Assembly: GCA_002358855.1 (NCBI GenBank)
Contig: DEPQ01000003.1
Span: 344-26,587 of the forward strand
DNA from: Bacteroidales bacterium UBA3388
GTDB lineage: Bacteria; Bacteroidota; Bacteroidia; Bacteroidales; P3
Reading direction: 5' to 3'
Length of the DNA stretch: 26,244 bases
Every line of letters begins with the position of its first letter. Position 1 is the first letter of the stretch. A program made the position numbers and the translations under genes. The notes below the pieces were generated by a model. It did no database searches. It had not been told where the DNA came from and saw only the letters and a list, made by a program, of their open reading frames with translations. This document shows positions 14,406-22,514 of this stretch, piece after piece.

Positions 14406-15785
14406 TTATTCTACAAAAAATTCTTCGGAAAAGTTCACTAAGAATATTTGTTCTCGTGCTCGGGTTAGGGCGGTGTAGAGCCATCGGAAGTAATCGTGGT
14501 TTTCTGCTTCTGAGGCTTGAACTTCGTTTAGTATAAAGACTGTATGCCAATCGCCTCCTTGTGCTTTGTGGCAGGTAATGGCTTTTGAGAATTTTACTTG
14601 TAAGGAATTGAAATATTTATCTTCTTTTACCGCTTTGTGAATAAGGGCTTTGTTGTTGCAATCTTTTTGATAGTGCGCAAAAATCTTTTCATAGAGTTCT
14701 CTTTCTCTTTCTTGCGAAAGGTGTGCTTGTTTTTCGCTTAGGGTATCGAGCATAATTGTTAGTTCAATTGGGGTTTGGCTTTCGTTAATCTTTGCTTCTA
14801 TATTGGCAAAGTGGAAATTGAATTTTTCTTCGTATGAAAATATGTTTGTAATCTCTATTATATCTCCGTTTGCTATGAAGTCGGAGTATTCATCTTCGGT
14901 TTGCCAATAGTAGTTGTTGCGGATTGACATTAGTTTTTCGCCAATATCTATTATGTTTTCTTTTTCTAAGATACGGTTTCTTATGTATTGATTTAGTTGA
15001 TTTGCAGCAAAATTGCTTCTTGTAACAACTACTACTTCTTTTTCGCCTAATTCTCGGTATTTACTTGCTAAGGTGTCTTCAAAATCTATTGATTCAATGC
15101 GTTTAAAGTCAGAAAGGTTTTTTGTTTTGAAGATTGGCAGTTGTAGTTTGTTGGTTAAAGCCCAACGAATGTTTGCTGCGTTTTTCAAAATGCCCGATTC
15201 TAAGGCTTGTCTTACTACTTGCGTTAGTTGATAATAGGCAATTGGTTCAAGAAATTTTTGTTTTAAATATTCTGGATTAAGAGCAAATGATTCGCTACTA
15301 CCAATTGGCGGAAGTTGTGCTTTGTCTCCGAGAAGTATTACTTTGTTTTTTACTCCGCTTTTGACGTAATAAAACAAATCGTTCAACACTCCATCGCTTT
15401 CTCCTATCATTGAGGCTTCATCAACTATATATATAGTGTGGTGATTCTTATTTTCTTTTAATTTTAAACTAATGTTCGAGTAATTATCTATTTGTGTATA
15501 ATAGATTTTTTTATGAATTGTGTAGGCTTGTTGCAAAGAACGATTGCTTAAAACTTTGGCTGCTCGTCCTGTTGGTGCGATAAGTTCGCATCTTAGTCCA
15601 TAATAAGGTAGGGTTTTAATGAGTGCAGAGATTATTGTGGTTTTTCCTGTCCCTGCATAGCCGTCTAATATAAATATGTTGCAGTCTTCACTATGAAAAA
15701 TGAAGTTTGAGAGGTTTTTTACAAGATTTTCTTGATCTTGTGTTAGGGGAAAATTACAGAAACTTTCAATTTGTTTTAAAAACAT
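14406..15785 (-). CDS. superfamily 1B DNA helicase, RecD/Pif1-like
   Basis: A 459-residue ATP-dependent helicase of the RecD2/Pif1/Dda branch, probably moving 5' to 3' on single-stranded DNA. Motifs in order are the P-loop GYAGTGKT (42-49), motif Ia APTGRAAKVL (70-79), Walker B VDEAS (121-125), motif III LLGDKAQLPPIG (about 146-157), and the C-terminal CHKAQGGDW (about 405-413) and YTALTRAREQIFLVN (about 437-451), the last two being motifs V and VI. It lacks the long N-terminal extension of true RecD2 proteins, so it is a short, stand-alone helicase and not a RecBCD subunit. Its ATG immediately follows the ApbE-like stop codon (0 bp), so the two genes form an operon, though they have no obvious functional link. 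Confidence 0.88.
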   Translation of the reverse strand: MFLKQIESFCNFPLTQDQENLVKNLSNFIFHSEDCNIFILDGYAGTGKTTIISALIKTLPYYGLRCELIAPTGRAAKVLSNRSLQQAYTIHKKIYYTQIDNYSNISLKLKENKNHHTIYIVDEASMIGESDGVLNDLFYYVKSGVKNKVILLGDKAQLPPIGSSESFALNPEYLKQKFLEPIAYYQLTQVVRQALESGILKNAANIRWALTNKLQLPIFKTKNLSDFKRIESIDFEDTLASKYRELGEKEVVVVTRSNFAANQLNQYIRNRILEKENIIDIGEKLMSIRNNYYWQTEDEYSDFIANGDIIEITNIFSYEEKFNFHFANIEAKINESQTPIELTIMLDTLSEKQAHLSQERERELYEKIFAHYQKDCNNKALIHKAVKEDKYFNSLQVKFSKAITCHKAQGGDWHTVFILNEVQASEAENHDYFRWLYTALTRAREQIFLVNFSEEFFVE

Positions 15786-16847
15786 CTATTCTGCGGTTTC
15801 TAATATTTTGTCAAGATTTTTTGTGTGTGAGGTTTCTATTTCTCCTTCTGGGGTTGAGTAGATGAAAATGGCGTCATACTCTGGGTGTGTTTTGAGAAAT
15901 TCTTCTGCTTTCTCTTTTCCCATAACCATAAAGGCGGTTGCTAATCCGTCTGCAAGGGTTGCATTTTCTGCAATAACCGAAACGCTCAATAGATTGTGCG
16001 AAACAGAATATCCGGTCTTTGGATCTATTGTGTGAGAAAGTCTAATTCCGTCTTCTTCTACATATTTTCTATAATTACCACTTGTAACTATTGATTTGTT
16101 TTCAAGTTTTACAAAACTATTATACTCTCTTTCGGCATACATATCCTTAGATGGTTTTTCTATTGCTACTCTCCATTGTTGTCCGTCAGGCTTTCGACCG
16201 CTTGCAAAGACTTCTCCGCCTACGTCTACTATGTGTTGAGAGATTTTATTATTGGTTAAATATTTGCTAATTGCGTCTGTGGTGTAGCCTTGTGCGATTG
16301 CGTTGAAGTCAATGCGTGTTTGTGGATATTGTTTTATTAGTTTATTGCCTTCTAATCTTAGTTTTTCGTATCCAACATAAAGCATCATTGAATCTAATTC
16401 TTGTTTTGAGAGTTTTTTTCTTTCCTTTGCAGCAAATCCGTGTGCTTCTATCACTGCTCCAAGGCTGATATCGAAATTTCCTTCTGTGAGTTTTGAAATT
16501 TTTTCAGCTTCTATGAAGTTTTCAATTAGGATTTTATTCATTTGATTCGTTTGGTTGGAATTGATTTTGTTTAAAAGAGAGTTTGGATTCCAAAGAGATA
16601 TGGAATTATCTATCATAGTCAGAATACTATCTATTCCTTTTTTTATTTGTGATGAGGTCTTTTGATTGTTTTTTATGCACCATTTGTCTGAGGGAGCAAA
16701 ATATATTATATGATAATAGGTGCCTTGCGTTCTGCCATTGAGAGTATATTTTTTTAATTCGGGATTTGAGTTGTTGTTACACGCTGAAATAAAAATTAGA
16801 ATCAAAGAAAGAGAAAAATAAAACGGTGGTTTTAAAAATTTATTCAT
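15786..16847 (-). CDS. apbE: FAD:protein FMN transferase (ApbE-like lipoprotein)
   Basis: Transfers FMN from FAD to Thr residues of exported flavoproteins such as the Na+-NQR and RNF subunits, on the periplasmic side of the inner membrane. The 353-residue protein has a signal peptide ending in the lipobox ISAC (C23). Family motifs are visible: GTYYHI near residue 42-47, ISLWNPNSLLNKIN (about 83-96), DFNAIAQGYTTDAISKYL (about 174-191), VDVGGEVFASGRKPDGQQWRV (about 196-216), and the C-terminal SHTIDPKTGYSVSHNLLSVSV with ATLADGLATAFMVMG (about 268-305). The metal-binding Asp near DGLATA and the FAD-binding Gly stretch are intact, so activity is expected. No flavin-target protein is in the window. 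It starts 22 bp downstream of a promoter -7 element and is followed directly by the helicase gene. Confidence 0.9.
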   Translation of the reverse strand: MNKFLKPPFYFSLSLILIFISACNNNSNPELKKYTLNGRTQGTYYHIIYFAPSDKWCIKNNQKTSSQIKKGIDSILTMIDNSISLWNPNSLLNKINSNQTNQMNKILIENFIEAEKISKLTEGNFDISLGAVIEAHGFAAKERKKLSKQELDSMMLYVGYEKLRLEGNKLIKQYPQTRIDFNAIAQGYTTDAISKYLTNNKISQHIVDVGGEVFASGRKPDGQQWRVAIEKPSKDMYAEREYNSFVKLENKSIVTSGNYRKYVEEDGIRLSHTIDPKTGYSVSHNLLSVSVIAENATLADGLATAFMVMGKEKAEEFLKTHPEYDAIFIYSTPEGEIETSHTKNLDKILETAE

Positions 16848-16868
16848 AGAATCATTTTTATAATTTGT

Positions 16869-16877
16869 GCAAAGATA
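16869..16877 (-). promoter_or_regulatory. promoter -7 element for apbE-helicase operon
   Basis: On the minus strand this is TATCTTTGC, a match to TAnnTTTGC, ending 21 bp before the apbE ATG. A transcript start near 16862 is expected. It lies in the divergent 253-bp region shared with mraZ. Confidence 0.6.
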
Positions 16878-17004
16878 GTGTTTTGTTTCCTATTTTAATT
16901 TGTTTAAATTTTGAATTATTGATAAATGTCTGATTTTGCGTAAAATAAAATTTTAAAATAAATGTAACATTCTAAGTTTCGTGTCGTAAAATCAGTGTGT
17001 AAAA

Positions 17005-17029
17005 TGGTAATTTTTGGGAGTAAATGGAA
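17005..17029 (+). promoter_or_regulatory. candidate MraZ operator (three TGGNN repeats, 10-bp period)
   Basis: Three direct repeats, TGGTA (17005-17009), TGGGA (17015-17019) and TGGAA (17025-17029), are each separated by exactly 5 bp. E. coli MraZ binds three TGGGN repeats with the same 5-bp spacers in front of its own operon, so this is a plausible autoregulatory site 72 bp upstream of mraZ. The outer boxes are imperfect. A further TGGGA at 17056-17060 falls one base off the 10-bp register. The element TAATTTTTG (17008-17016) overlaps the repeats and resembles a -7 box with one extra base, so repressor binding could cover the promoter. A second -7-like element, TAATTTTAC, lies at 17070-17078. 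Which one is used cannot be decided here. Confidence 0.5.
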
Positions 17030-17100
17030 AAAAGTTATTAACAAATGTCTTTTTTTGGGATAAATGTAGTAATTTTACAATCCGAAAATATAGTAGAATT

Positions 17101-17571
17101 ATGTCATCAATGGTAGGAATAGAGTTTTGCAAAATTGATTCAAACGGCAGGTTGAAACTTCCTGTTGCTTTGAAGAAGCAACTCGTTGTTTCCGATGACA
17201 CAAGGTTTGTTCTCAGAAAAAGTATTTATAATTCGTACTTAGAACTTTTTACTTACTCCGATTTTCAAGAAGAAGTGTCAAGACTTCAACGTAATCTTAA
17301 CCCTTACGACCCACAAGCGAAGAGATTATTTAGGAAATTAACCCAAGCAAACATTGTTGAACTTGACGCAAGTGATAGAATCCTTATACCAGCCGAACAA
17401 AGAAGTATGGCAAATATAGATAAGGATATTGTTTTGCTTGCATCAGGAAAATTTATTGAGATTTGGGATTCTGCAACCTATAATTCGCTTGATGAAGATG
17501 AGTTCGATTATATCTCTTCTGCTGAGCAATTGCTTGGTAATCTACAAGAGGTTGATTGTAATAAGGATTAA
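17101..17571 (+). CDS. mraZ: transcriptional regulator MraZ
   Basis: A 156-residue DNA-binding protein with tandem AbrB-like halves, which represses the dcw cluster in E. coli. It carries the family pattern near the N-terminus, KIDSNGRLKLPVALKKQL (about 11-28), repeated in degenerate form as ELDASDRILIPAEQRSMANI (about 90-109). The D-x-x-x-R pattern followed by (L/I)(K/I)(L/I)P in each half is the MraZ signature. The open frame extends to a TTG at 17014, but that codon lies within the operator-like repeats and the first good start is the ATG at 17101 (17110 is an alternative). It heads the operon that continues with rsmH 10 bp later. The repeat array just upstream supports autoregulation. Confidence 0.9.
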   Translation: MSSMVGIEFCKIDSNGRLKLPVALKKQLVVSDDTRFVLRKSIYNSYLELFTYSDFQEEVSRLQRNLNPYDPQAKRLFRKLTQANIVELDASDRILIPAEQRSMANIDKDIVLLASGKFIEIWDSATYNSLDEDEFDYISSAEQLLGNLQEVDCNKD

Positions 17572-17581
17572 GATTTAGAAA

Positions 17582-18487
17582 ATGCAGGAAGAACAGTATC
17601 ACGTACCCGTAATGTTAGAGGAATGTATTGAAGGCTTAAATATTAAGCCCGATGGCATTTATATTGACTTGACATTTGGTGGTGGAGGACACTCAAAAGC
17701 AATTCTTCAACGTCTTTCGTCAGAGGGAAGTTTGTATGCGTTTGATCAAGATAGCGATGCAGTGAAAAATGCGTTAGATGATGTTAGGTTTACAATGATT
17801 GAAGATAATTTTTCTAATCTTACAAATCAATTAAAACTTTATAGAGTAACGCAAGTTGATGGAATACTTGCTGATTTGGGTATTTCGTCCTATCAAATTG
17901 ATTGTGCAGAGAGAGGATTTAGTACAAGATTTGATGCAGAACTTGATTTGAGAATGAATAGAAAGCAAGTCCTTACTGCAAAAGATGTAGTTAATACTTA
18001 TTCTTTAGAGCAATTGAAAAAGATTTTTGCAAATTATGGTGAGTTGTCAAATGCTTATCAGATTGCAAAGAGGATTGAGTCTTCGCAAATTGAAGGAATA
18101 TCAACTACAAATCAACTAAAAGAAATTTTACAGCCACTTGCACAAAGAGGAAAAGAAAATAAATTTTTCGCACAAGTCTTTCAGGCTTTACGAATAGAGG
18201 TAAATGGAGAGATAGATGTGCTTCAAAAAATGTTAGAACAGACTTCTCCTCTTTTAAAACAAGGAGGAAGACTTGTTGTAATGAGTTATCATTCTTTGGA
18301 AGATAGGTTAGTGAAAAATTATATAAAGACTGGTAATTGTGAGGGTAGGATAGAAAAGGATTTCTTTGGTAATCTATTAAATGATTTAGAGGCTGTGAAT
18401 AGAAAACCTATAACTGCAAGTGAGCAAGAGTTGATAAGAAATCCTCGTTCAAGAAGTGCAAAATTGCGAATAGCACAAAAAAAGTAA
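17582..18487 (+). CDS. rsmH: 16S rRNA (cytosine1402-N4)-methyltransferase
   Basis: Methylates N4 of C1402 in 16S rRNA, near the ribosomal P site. The 301-residue protein has the normal family length, the opening YHVPVMLEECIEGL (6-19), the SAM-binding loop YIDLTFGGGGHS (about 28-39), the NFSNL motif near 79-83, the catalytic-side ADLGISSYQ (about 100-108) and the RGFSTRFDAELDLRMN signature (about 114-129). The C-terminal GGRLVVMSYHSLEDRLVKNY (about 230-249) is also diagnostic. It is the second gene of the dcw cluster, between mraZ (10 bp) and the ftsL-like gene (4 bp), as in many bacteria. Confidence 0.96.
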   Translation: MQEEQYHVPVMLEECIEGLNIKPDGIYIDLTFGGGGHSKAILQRLSSEGSLYAFDQDSDAVKNALDDVRFTMIEDNFSNLTNQLKLYRVTQVDGILADLGISSYQIDCAERGFSTRFDAELDLRMNRKQVLTAKDVVNTYSLEQLKKIFANYGELSNAYQIAKRIESSQIEGISTTNQLKEILQPLAQRGKENKFFAQVFQALRIEVNGEIDVLQKMLEQTSPLLKQGGRLVVMSYHSLEDRLVKNYIKTGNCEGRIEKDFFGNLLNDLEAVNRKPITASEQELIRNPRSRSAKLRIAQKK

Positions 18488-18491
18488 GAAG

Positions 18492-18806
18492 ATGAAGATT
18501 ACAGATATTCTAAGAGGCAAAGTACTTTTAAAACCTTGGTTTCGCAAAAATATTCTATTGTTTTTGTGTATTGCTGTCTTGTGTATTCTTTTTATAGGCA
18601 ACAGGTATATAATAGAAACTACAATAAATAAGATTGAAGATACAAATAAGGAAATTAAAGAGTTAGAATTAAAACGCACAAGTCTGAAAACAAAATATCA
18701 ACGTACATCAATGATGATGGAATTAGAGAAAACATTAGAGCCAATAGGAGTTGGAGTGTCAAGAGAACCAATAAAAAAAGTTATACTGATAGAAAAAAAT
18801 GAGTAG
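18492..18806 (+). CDS. FtsL-like cell division protein
   Basis: A 104-residue bitopic membrane protein in the position of ftsL. It has a short basic cytoplasmic N-terminus, a single span at about residues 21-40 (ILLFLCIAVLCILFIG core), then a periplasmic segment with heptad-like spacing (about 43-75) rich in Lys/Glu, as expected for the coiled coil that pairs with FtsB in the divisome. Sequence is poorly conserved in this family, so the call rests on size, topology and position between rsmH and ftsI. Its last 8 bp overlap the ftsI start, consistent with coupled translation. Confidence 0.75.
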   Translation: MKITDILRGKVLLKPWFRKNILLFLCIAVLCILFIGNRYIIETTINKIEDTNKEIKELELKRTSLKTKYQRTSMMMELEKTLEPIGVGVSREPIKKVILIEKNE

Positions 18807-21009
18807 TACAGAGGATAAAAATACGAATATAAAATTACCAAGAGTTGGCTTTATATATGTTTTGGTTTTATTTGCATTTATAATTATAATTGCAAGGGTT
18901 CTCTATATTCAAATAGCCTTACACGATAGAGAGTTAGAAAAACAAACTAAGCGATTAGTACAAGAGAGAACATATCAGGCTAAGAGGGGAAATATTTATT
19001 CAATAGACTATGACACAGGAGAGCTTTTGATGTTGGCAACCGATGTTCCAATATATGATATGTATATTGACTTAGGTAAACAAAAAAACAAAGATACGGG
19101 AGTTAAAGAATGGGTAATTCCTGATAGTATTTTGAAAAAAGATTTAAAGCCAATGTGCGATAGTTTAGCAAAAATATTCTCTTACAAGAAAGATGGCAAA
19201 ACTTCTGTTGAGTATCAAAAATATTTTTCATCGTTTAGAGCAAAGAAAAGCAATAGAGGTGTTCCTGTTGCAAGAGATATAACATACGAAGAGTTACAAA
19301 GGCTTAAAACATTCCCTATAATAGGACGTGCGATAAAGAATAAAAAAGACTCAACTAAAGTAACGTATAGATTAAGTCATAGAGTACACATTATAGAGAA
19401 AGGAGAGAGAGTTTATCCTTATTATCCGTTGGCAAGAAGGACTATAGGAATAAAATTAAGTGGTGATTGTGATACTTGTTATAATGGTATTGATGGAGGA
19501 TTTAATAAATATTTAAGAGGAGAGAAGGGAAAACGTTTAGAGAGAAAAATAAATCCGGGGGTTTGGGTGCCGTATGATAAAGACGAAAAGATAACTGCGA
19601 AGAATGGATATGATGTTGTAACAAGCATAGATGTTAGTTTGCAAGAATTAGCTGAAAATTCTTTGATGAATTGCTTAGAAACAAATGAGGCAGAGAGTGG
19701 TTGTGTGATTTTAATGGAGGTTGAAACGGGTTTTGTTAGGGCAATAGCTAGTTTTACAGAAATAGAAGGAAAATATTTTGAAAATAATAATATAGCAATT
19801 TCAAGTTCGTTTGAGCCGGGCTCTACTTTCAAGACCGTAACTGCAATGATGATGTTGGATAAAGGTCTTGTAACTTTATCGGACACTGTTCCAACAGGAG
19901 TAAAGCACTTCCCAGGTAATTCAAAGCCTATTGAAGATGTGGGAAGAGTTAATAAGGGTTATGTAAGTTTTGAAAGAGCATTAGAAATGTCTTCAAATGT
20001 TGGTATAAGTCAATTGGTTTTTGATAATTATGGCTCGGCTGCAAAGAGAAAAACATTTGCTGAAGACTTGAAACAGTATTTTAAATTTGAAAAATTAGGT
20101 TTGGATATAGATGTTCACGAACCAAGACCTATTATTCAATCATCGGAAAATCCTACAGACTTGTTAAGAATGAGTTTTGGCTATGTTACTCGAATGACTC
20201 CGTTACAAATGCTAACTTTTTATAATGCTATTGCAAATAATGGTAAGATGGTAAAGCCGCAATTTGTAACTGAAATTTTAAGAGATGGAGTTGTTGAAAA
20301 GGAATTTGGACCTATTGTAATAACTGATAGTATTTGTAAACAAAGTACAAGAGATTCTATTCACAGAGTTTTGAAAGGTGTAGTAAATAATGGTACTGGA
20401 AGAAGATTACGTAATACTTCTTATGGTATTGCAGGAAAATCGGGAACATCTGAAATAGGTTATGATTCTAAGGACGGAATGATTCACCATAGAGCCTCAT
20501 TTGTTGGTTATTTTCCTGCGGACGAGCCAAAGTATTCTTGCATAGTTGTGATAAGTAAGCCAAAAGGAGCAAGAACTCACGGTGGAGATTTGGCAGCTCC
20601 TGTGTTTAGAGATTTGTCTGATAGAGTAGTAGGTACAAGAATTGCTTTAAGTAAAGTGGGACAAACAAACGATAAGAAAATACCTACAATGACTTTTGGT
20701 AGTAGAGATTCTTATTTAGCGTTTTGTAAGTCTTTGGGTTATGAGGTAGAGTTACCTTCTTCTCCTTGGCTGAAAGTGAGAGAAAATAAAGAAGAAATGA
20801 TTTTTGCTCCTTACTATCCGAAAAAGGATTTGGTGCCTAATGTTGTTGGATTGACGATTAAAGATGCTTTATATATGCTTGAAAATCTTGGAATGAAGGT
20901 TCGTTTTAATGGAAAAGGGAAAGTGATTAGTCAAAGCATAGCTCCGGGAACTAAAATAGGTGATGAGGTAATTATTTTAGAACTTGGCTTAAATAAAGCA
21001 AAGAATTAA
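18799..21009 (+). CDS. ftsI: division-specific penicillin-binding protein (FtsI/PBP3-type) with PASTA domain
   Basis: Septal peptidoglycan transpeptidase, 736 residues. A single membrane anchor at about 17-40 is followed by the dimerisation region (RGNIY at 63-67, a conserved motif) and the transpeptidase domain. The active-site triad motifs are STFK (342-345, catalytic S342), SSN (398-400) and KSGT (547-550). The C-terminus carries a PASTA domain (about 677-731, VPNVVGLTIKDALYMLENLG pattern), which is frequent in Bacteroidota FtsI and is also seen in Gram-positive SpoVD-like proteins. It overlaps the ftsL-like gene by 8 bp, as expected for a divisome pair. All catalytic motifs are intact. 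Confidence 0.95.
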   Translation: MSSTEDKNTNIKLPRVGFIYVLVLFAFIIIIARVLYIQIALHDRELEKQTKRLVQERTYQAKRGNIYSIDYDTGELLMLATDVPIYDMYIDLGKQKNKDTGVKEWVIPDSILKKDLKPMCDSLAKIFSYKKDGKTSVEYQKYFSSFRAKKSNRGVPVARDITYEELQRLKTFPIIGRAIKNKKDSTKVTYRLSHRVHIIEKGERVYPYYPLARRTIGIKLSGDCDTCYNGIDGGFNKYLRGEKGKRLERKINPGVWVPYDKDEKITAKNGYDVVTSIDVSLQELAENSLMNCLETNEAESGCVILMEVETGFVRAIASFTEIEGKYFENNNIAISSSFEPGSTFKTVTAMMMLDKGLVTLSDTVPTGVKHFPGNSKPIEDVGRVNKGYVSFERALEMSSNVGISQLVFDNYGSAAKRKTFAEDLKQYFKFEKLGLDIDVHEPRPIIQSSENPTDLLRMSFGYVTRMTPLQMLTFYNAIANNGKMVKPQFVTEILRDGVVEKEFGPIVITDSICKQSTRDSIHRVLKGVVNNGTGRRLRNTSYGIAGKSGTSEIGYDSKDGMIHHRASFVGYFPADEPKYSCIVVISKPKGARTHGGDLAAPVFRDLSDRVVGTRIALSKVGQTNDKKIPTMTFGSRDSYLAFCKSLGYEVELPSSPWLKVRENKEEMIFAPYYPKKDLVPNVVGLTIKDALYMLENLGMKVRFNGKGKVISQSIAPGTKIGDEVIILELGLNKAKN

Positions 21010-21049
21010 AAAAATAAAACAAAGAAATAATTTTTTGAAGCAAAGAAAA

Positions 21050-22492
21050 ATGAAAATAAACCTAAGAGATTTATTGTTAGATATTGAAGTTATAGAACAA
21101 ATAGGTAATCTTGATGTATCTATTTGCGAAATTGTCTTTGATTCACGTAAGGTTAAAAAGGATAGTTTATTCGTTGCACAAAAGGGAACGCAGATTGATG
21201 GACACAATTTTATTGATTCCGCAATAGATGATGGCGCAAGTGTTGTTGTTTTAGAGCAAATGCCTGAGCAAATAAAAGAAGGAATAACTTATTTAAAAGT
21301 AAAAGATTCATCAAAAGCCTTAGCCTTGCTTGCAAGAAACTATTATGATAATCCTTCTTCTAAATTAAAACTAATAGGTATAACAGGAACGAACGGAAAG
21401 ACTACAACAGTAACTTTATCTTATAATTTATTTAAGAGTTTGGGTTATGAATGTGGTCTGATTTCTACAATAGTAAATAAAATAGGCGATAGAGAAATAG
21501 TTTCTACTCATACAACTCCTGATTCTTTATCATTGAATAAATTATTGAATGATATGGTTGAGGCTCGTTGCGAATACGTCTTTATGGAAGTTAGTTCACA
21601 TGCGGTAGATCAAAATAGAATCTTTGGATTGACTTATTACGGAGGAGTATTCAGCAATATCACTCACGATCATTTAGATTATCATAAGACGTTCGCTAAT
21701 TACATAAACGCTAAAAAAGGATTTTTTGATTCATTGAGTAAAGAAGCGTTTTCTCTTACAAATATTGATGACAGAAACGGAGAAAAAATGTTGGAATCAA
21801 CTAAGTCAAGAAAGTTTACTTATAGTTTGAGTAGAATGGCTGATTACAACGCAAAAATAATTGAAAATAGTTTTTTTGGATTACTATTAAATATAAATGG
21901 TAAAGAGGTTTCTACTCAGTTAGTAGGGCAATTTAATGCTTATAATCTACTTGCTATTTATTCAATTGCCGAATTGTGTGGATTGAAACAAGAAGAAATT
22001 TTAGTAGGACTAAGTAAACTAAAAGCCGCTAATGGTAGATTTGAAACTTATCGTTTGAAAAATGGAGCTACTGCAATAATTGACTATGCTCATACACCTG
22101 ATGCTTTGCTTAATGTAATATCTACGATAAATGAAATAAAACTTGAAGGAAAGTTAATAACGGTTGTTGGTTGCGGGGGAAATAGAGATAAAACTAAACG
22201 ACCTGAAATGGCAAAAATTGCACAGGAAGGAAGTAATATAGTGATATTAACTTCTGATAATCCACGCTTTGAAAACCCAGAAGATATAATTGAGGATATG
22301 AAAAAAGGAGTTGTGGATAACGAATCTTTGTTTTGCATAACAGATAGACGACAAGCAATAAAATTAGCCTCACAATTAGCAAAAGATAAAAATGATATAA
22401 TTCTTGTTGCAGGCAAAGGACATGAGACATATCAAGAAATAGAAGGAGTGAAACATCATTTTGATGATAAAGAAGAAGTTTTAAAATATTGA
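21050..22492 (+). CDS. murE: UDP-MurNAc-L-Ala-D-Glu:meso-diaminopimelate ligase
   Basis: Adds the third stem-peptide residue to the peptidoglycan precursor. The 480-residue protein has the N-terminal UDP-binding domain, the P-loop GITGTNGKTTT (about 110-120), EVSSHAVDQNR (about 180-190), the NAKKGFF stretch with the carbamylated Lys (about 220-226) and the C-terminal DNPRFENP (403-410). DNPR is the recognised meso-DAP selectivity motif, so the wall is predicted to be meso-DAP type. The reading frame begins at a TTG at 21035; the ATG at 21050 is preferred. It is complete in all three domains, in contrast to the murD remnant two genes downstream. Its substrate is the product of MurD, so it still needs a D-Glu-adding step. 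Confidence 0.95.
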   Translation: MKINLRDLLLDIEVIEQIGNLDVSICEIVFDSRKVKKDSLFVAQKGTQIDGHNFIDSAIDDGASVVVLEQMPEQIKEGITYLKVKDSSKALALLARNYYDNPSSKLKLIGITGTNGKTTTVTLSYNLFKSLGYECGLISTIVNKIGDREIVSTHTTPDSLSLNKLLNDMVEARCEYVFMEVSSHAVDQNRIFGLTYYGGVFSNITHDHLDYHKTFANYINAKKGFFDSLSKEAFSLTNIDDRNGEKMLESTKSRKFTYSLSRMADYNAKIIENSFFGLLLNINGKEVSTQLVGQFNAYNLLAIYSIAELCGLKQEEILVGLSKLKAANGRFETYRLKNGATAIIDYAHTPDALLNVISTINEIKLEGKLITVVGCGGNRDKTKRPEMAKIAQEGSNIVILTSDNPRFENPEDIIEDMKKGVVDNESLFCITDRRQAIKLASQLAKDKNDIILVAGKGHETYQEIEGVKHHFDDKEEVLKY

Positions 22493-22514
22493 TAGAAAAA
22501 AAGAAAGAAATATT

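Noticed and set aside
16922..17067. ATAAATGT repeated at 16922, 16958 and 17060, with ACAAATGT at 17041
   Set aside because: AT-rich 8-mers at irregular distances (36, 83 and 19 bp) are expected by chance in this composition; not strong enough to call an operator.
19479..19886. 135-codon open frame on the minus strand
   Set aside because: Antisense to the ftsI transpeptidase region with intact catalytic motifs; a shadow frame.
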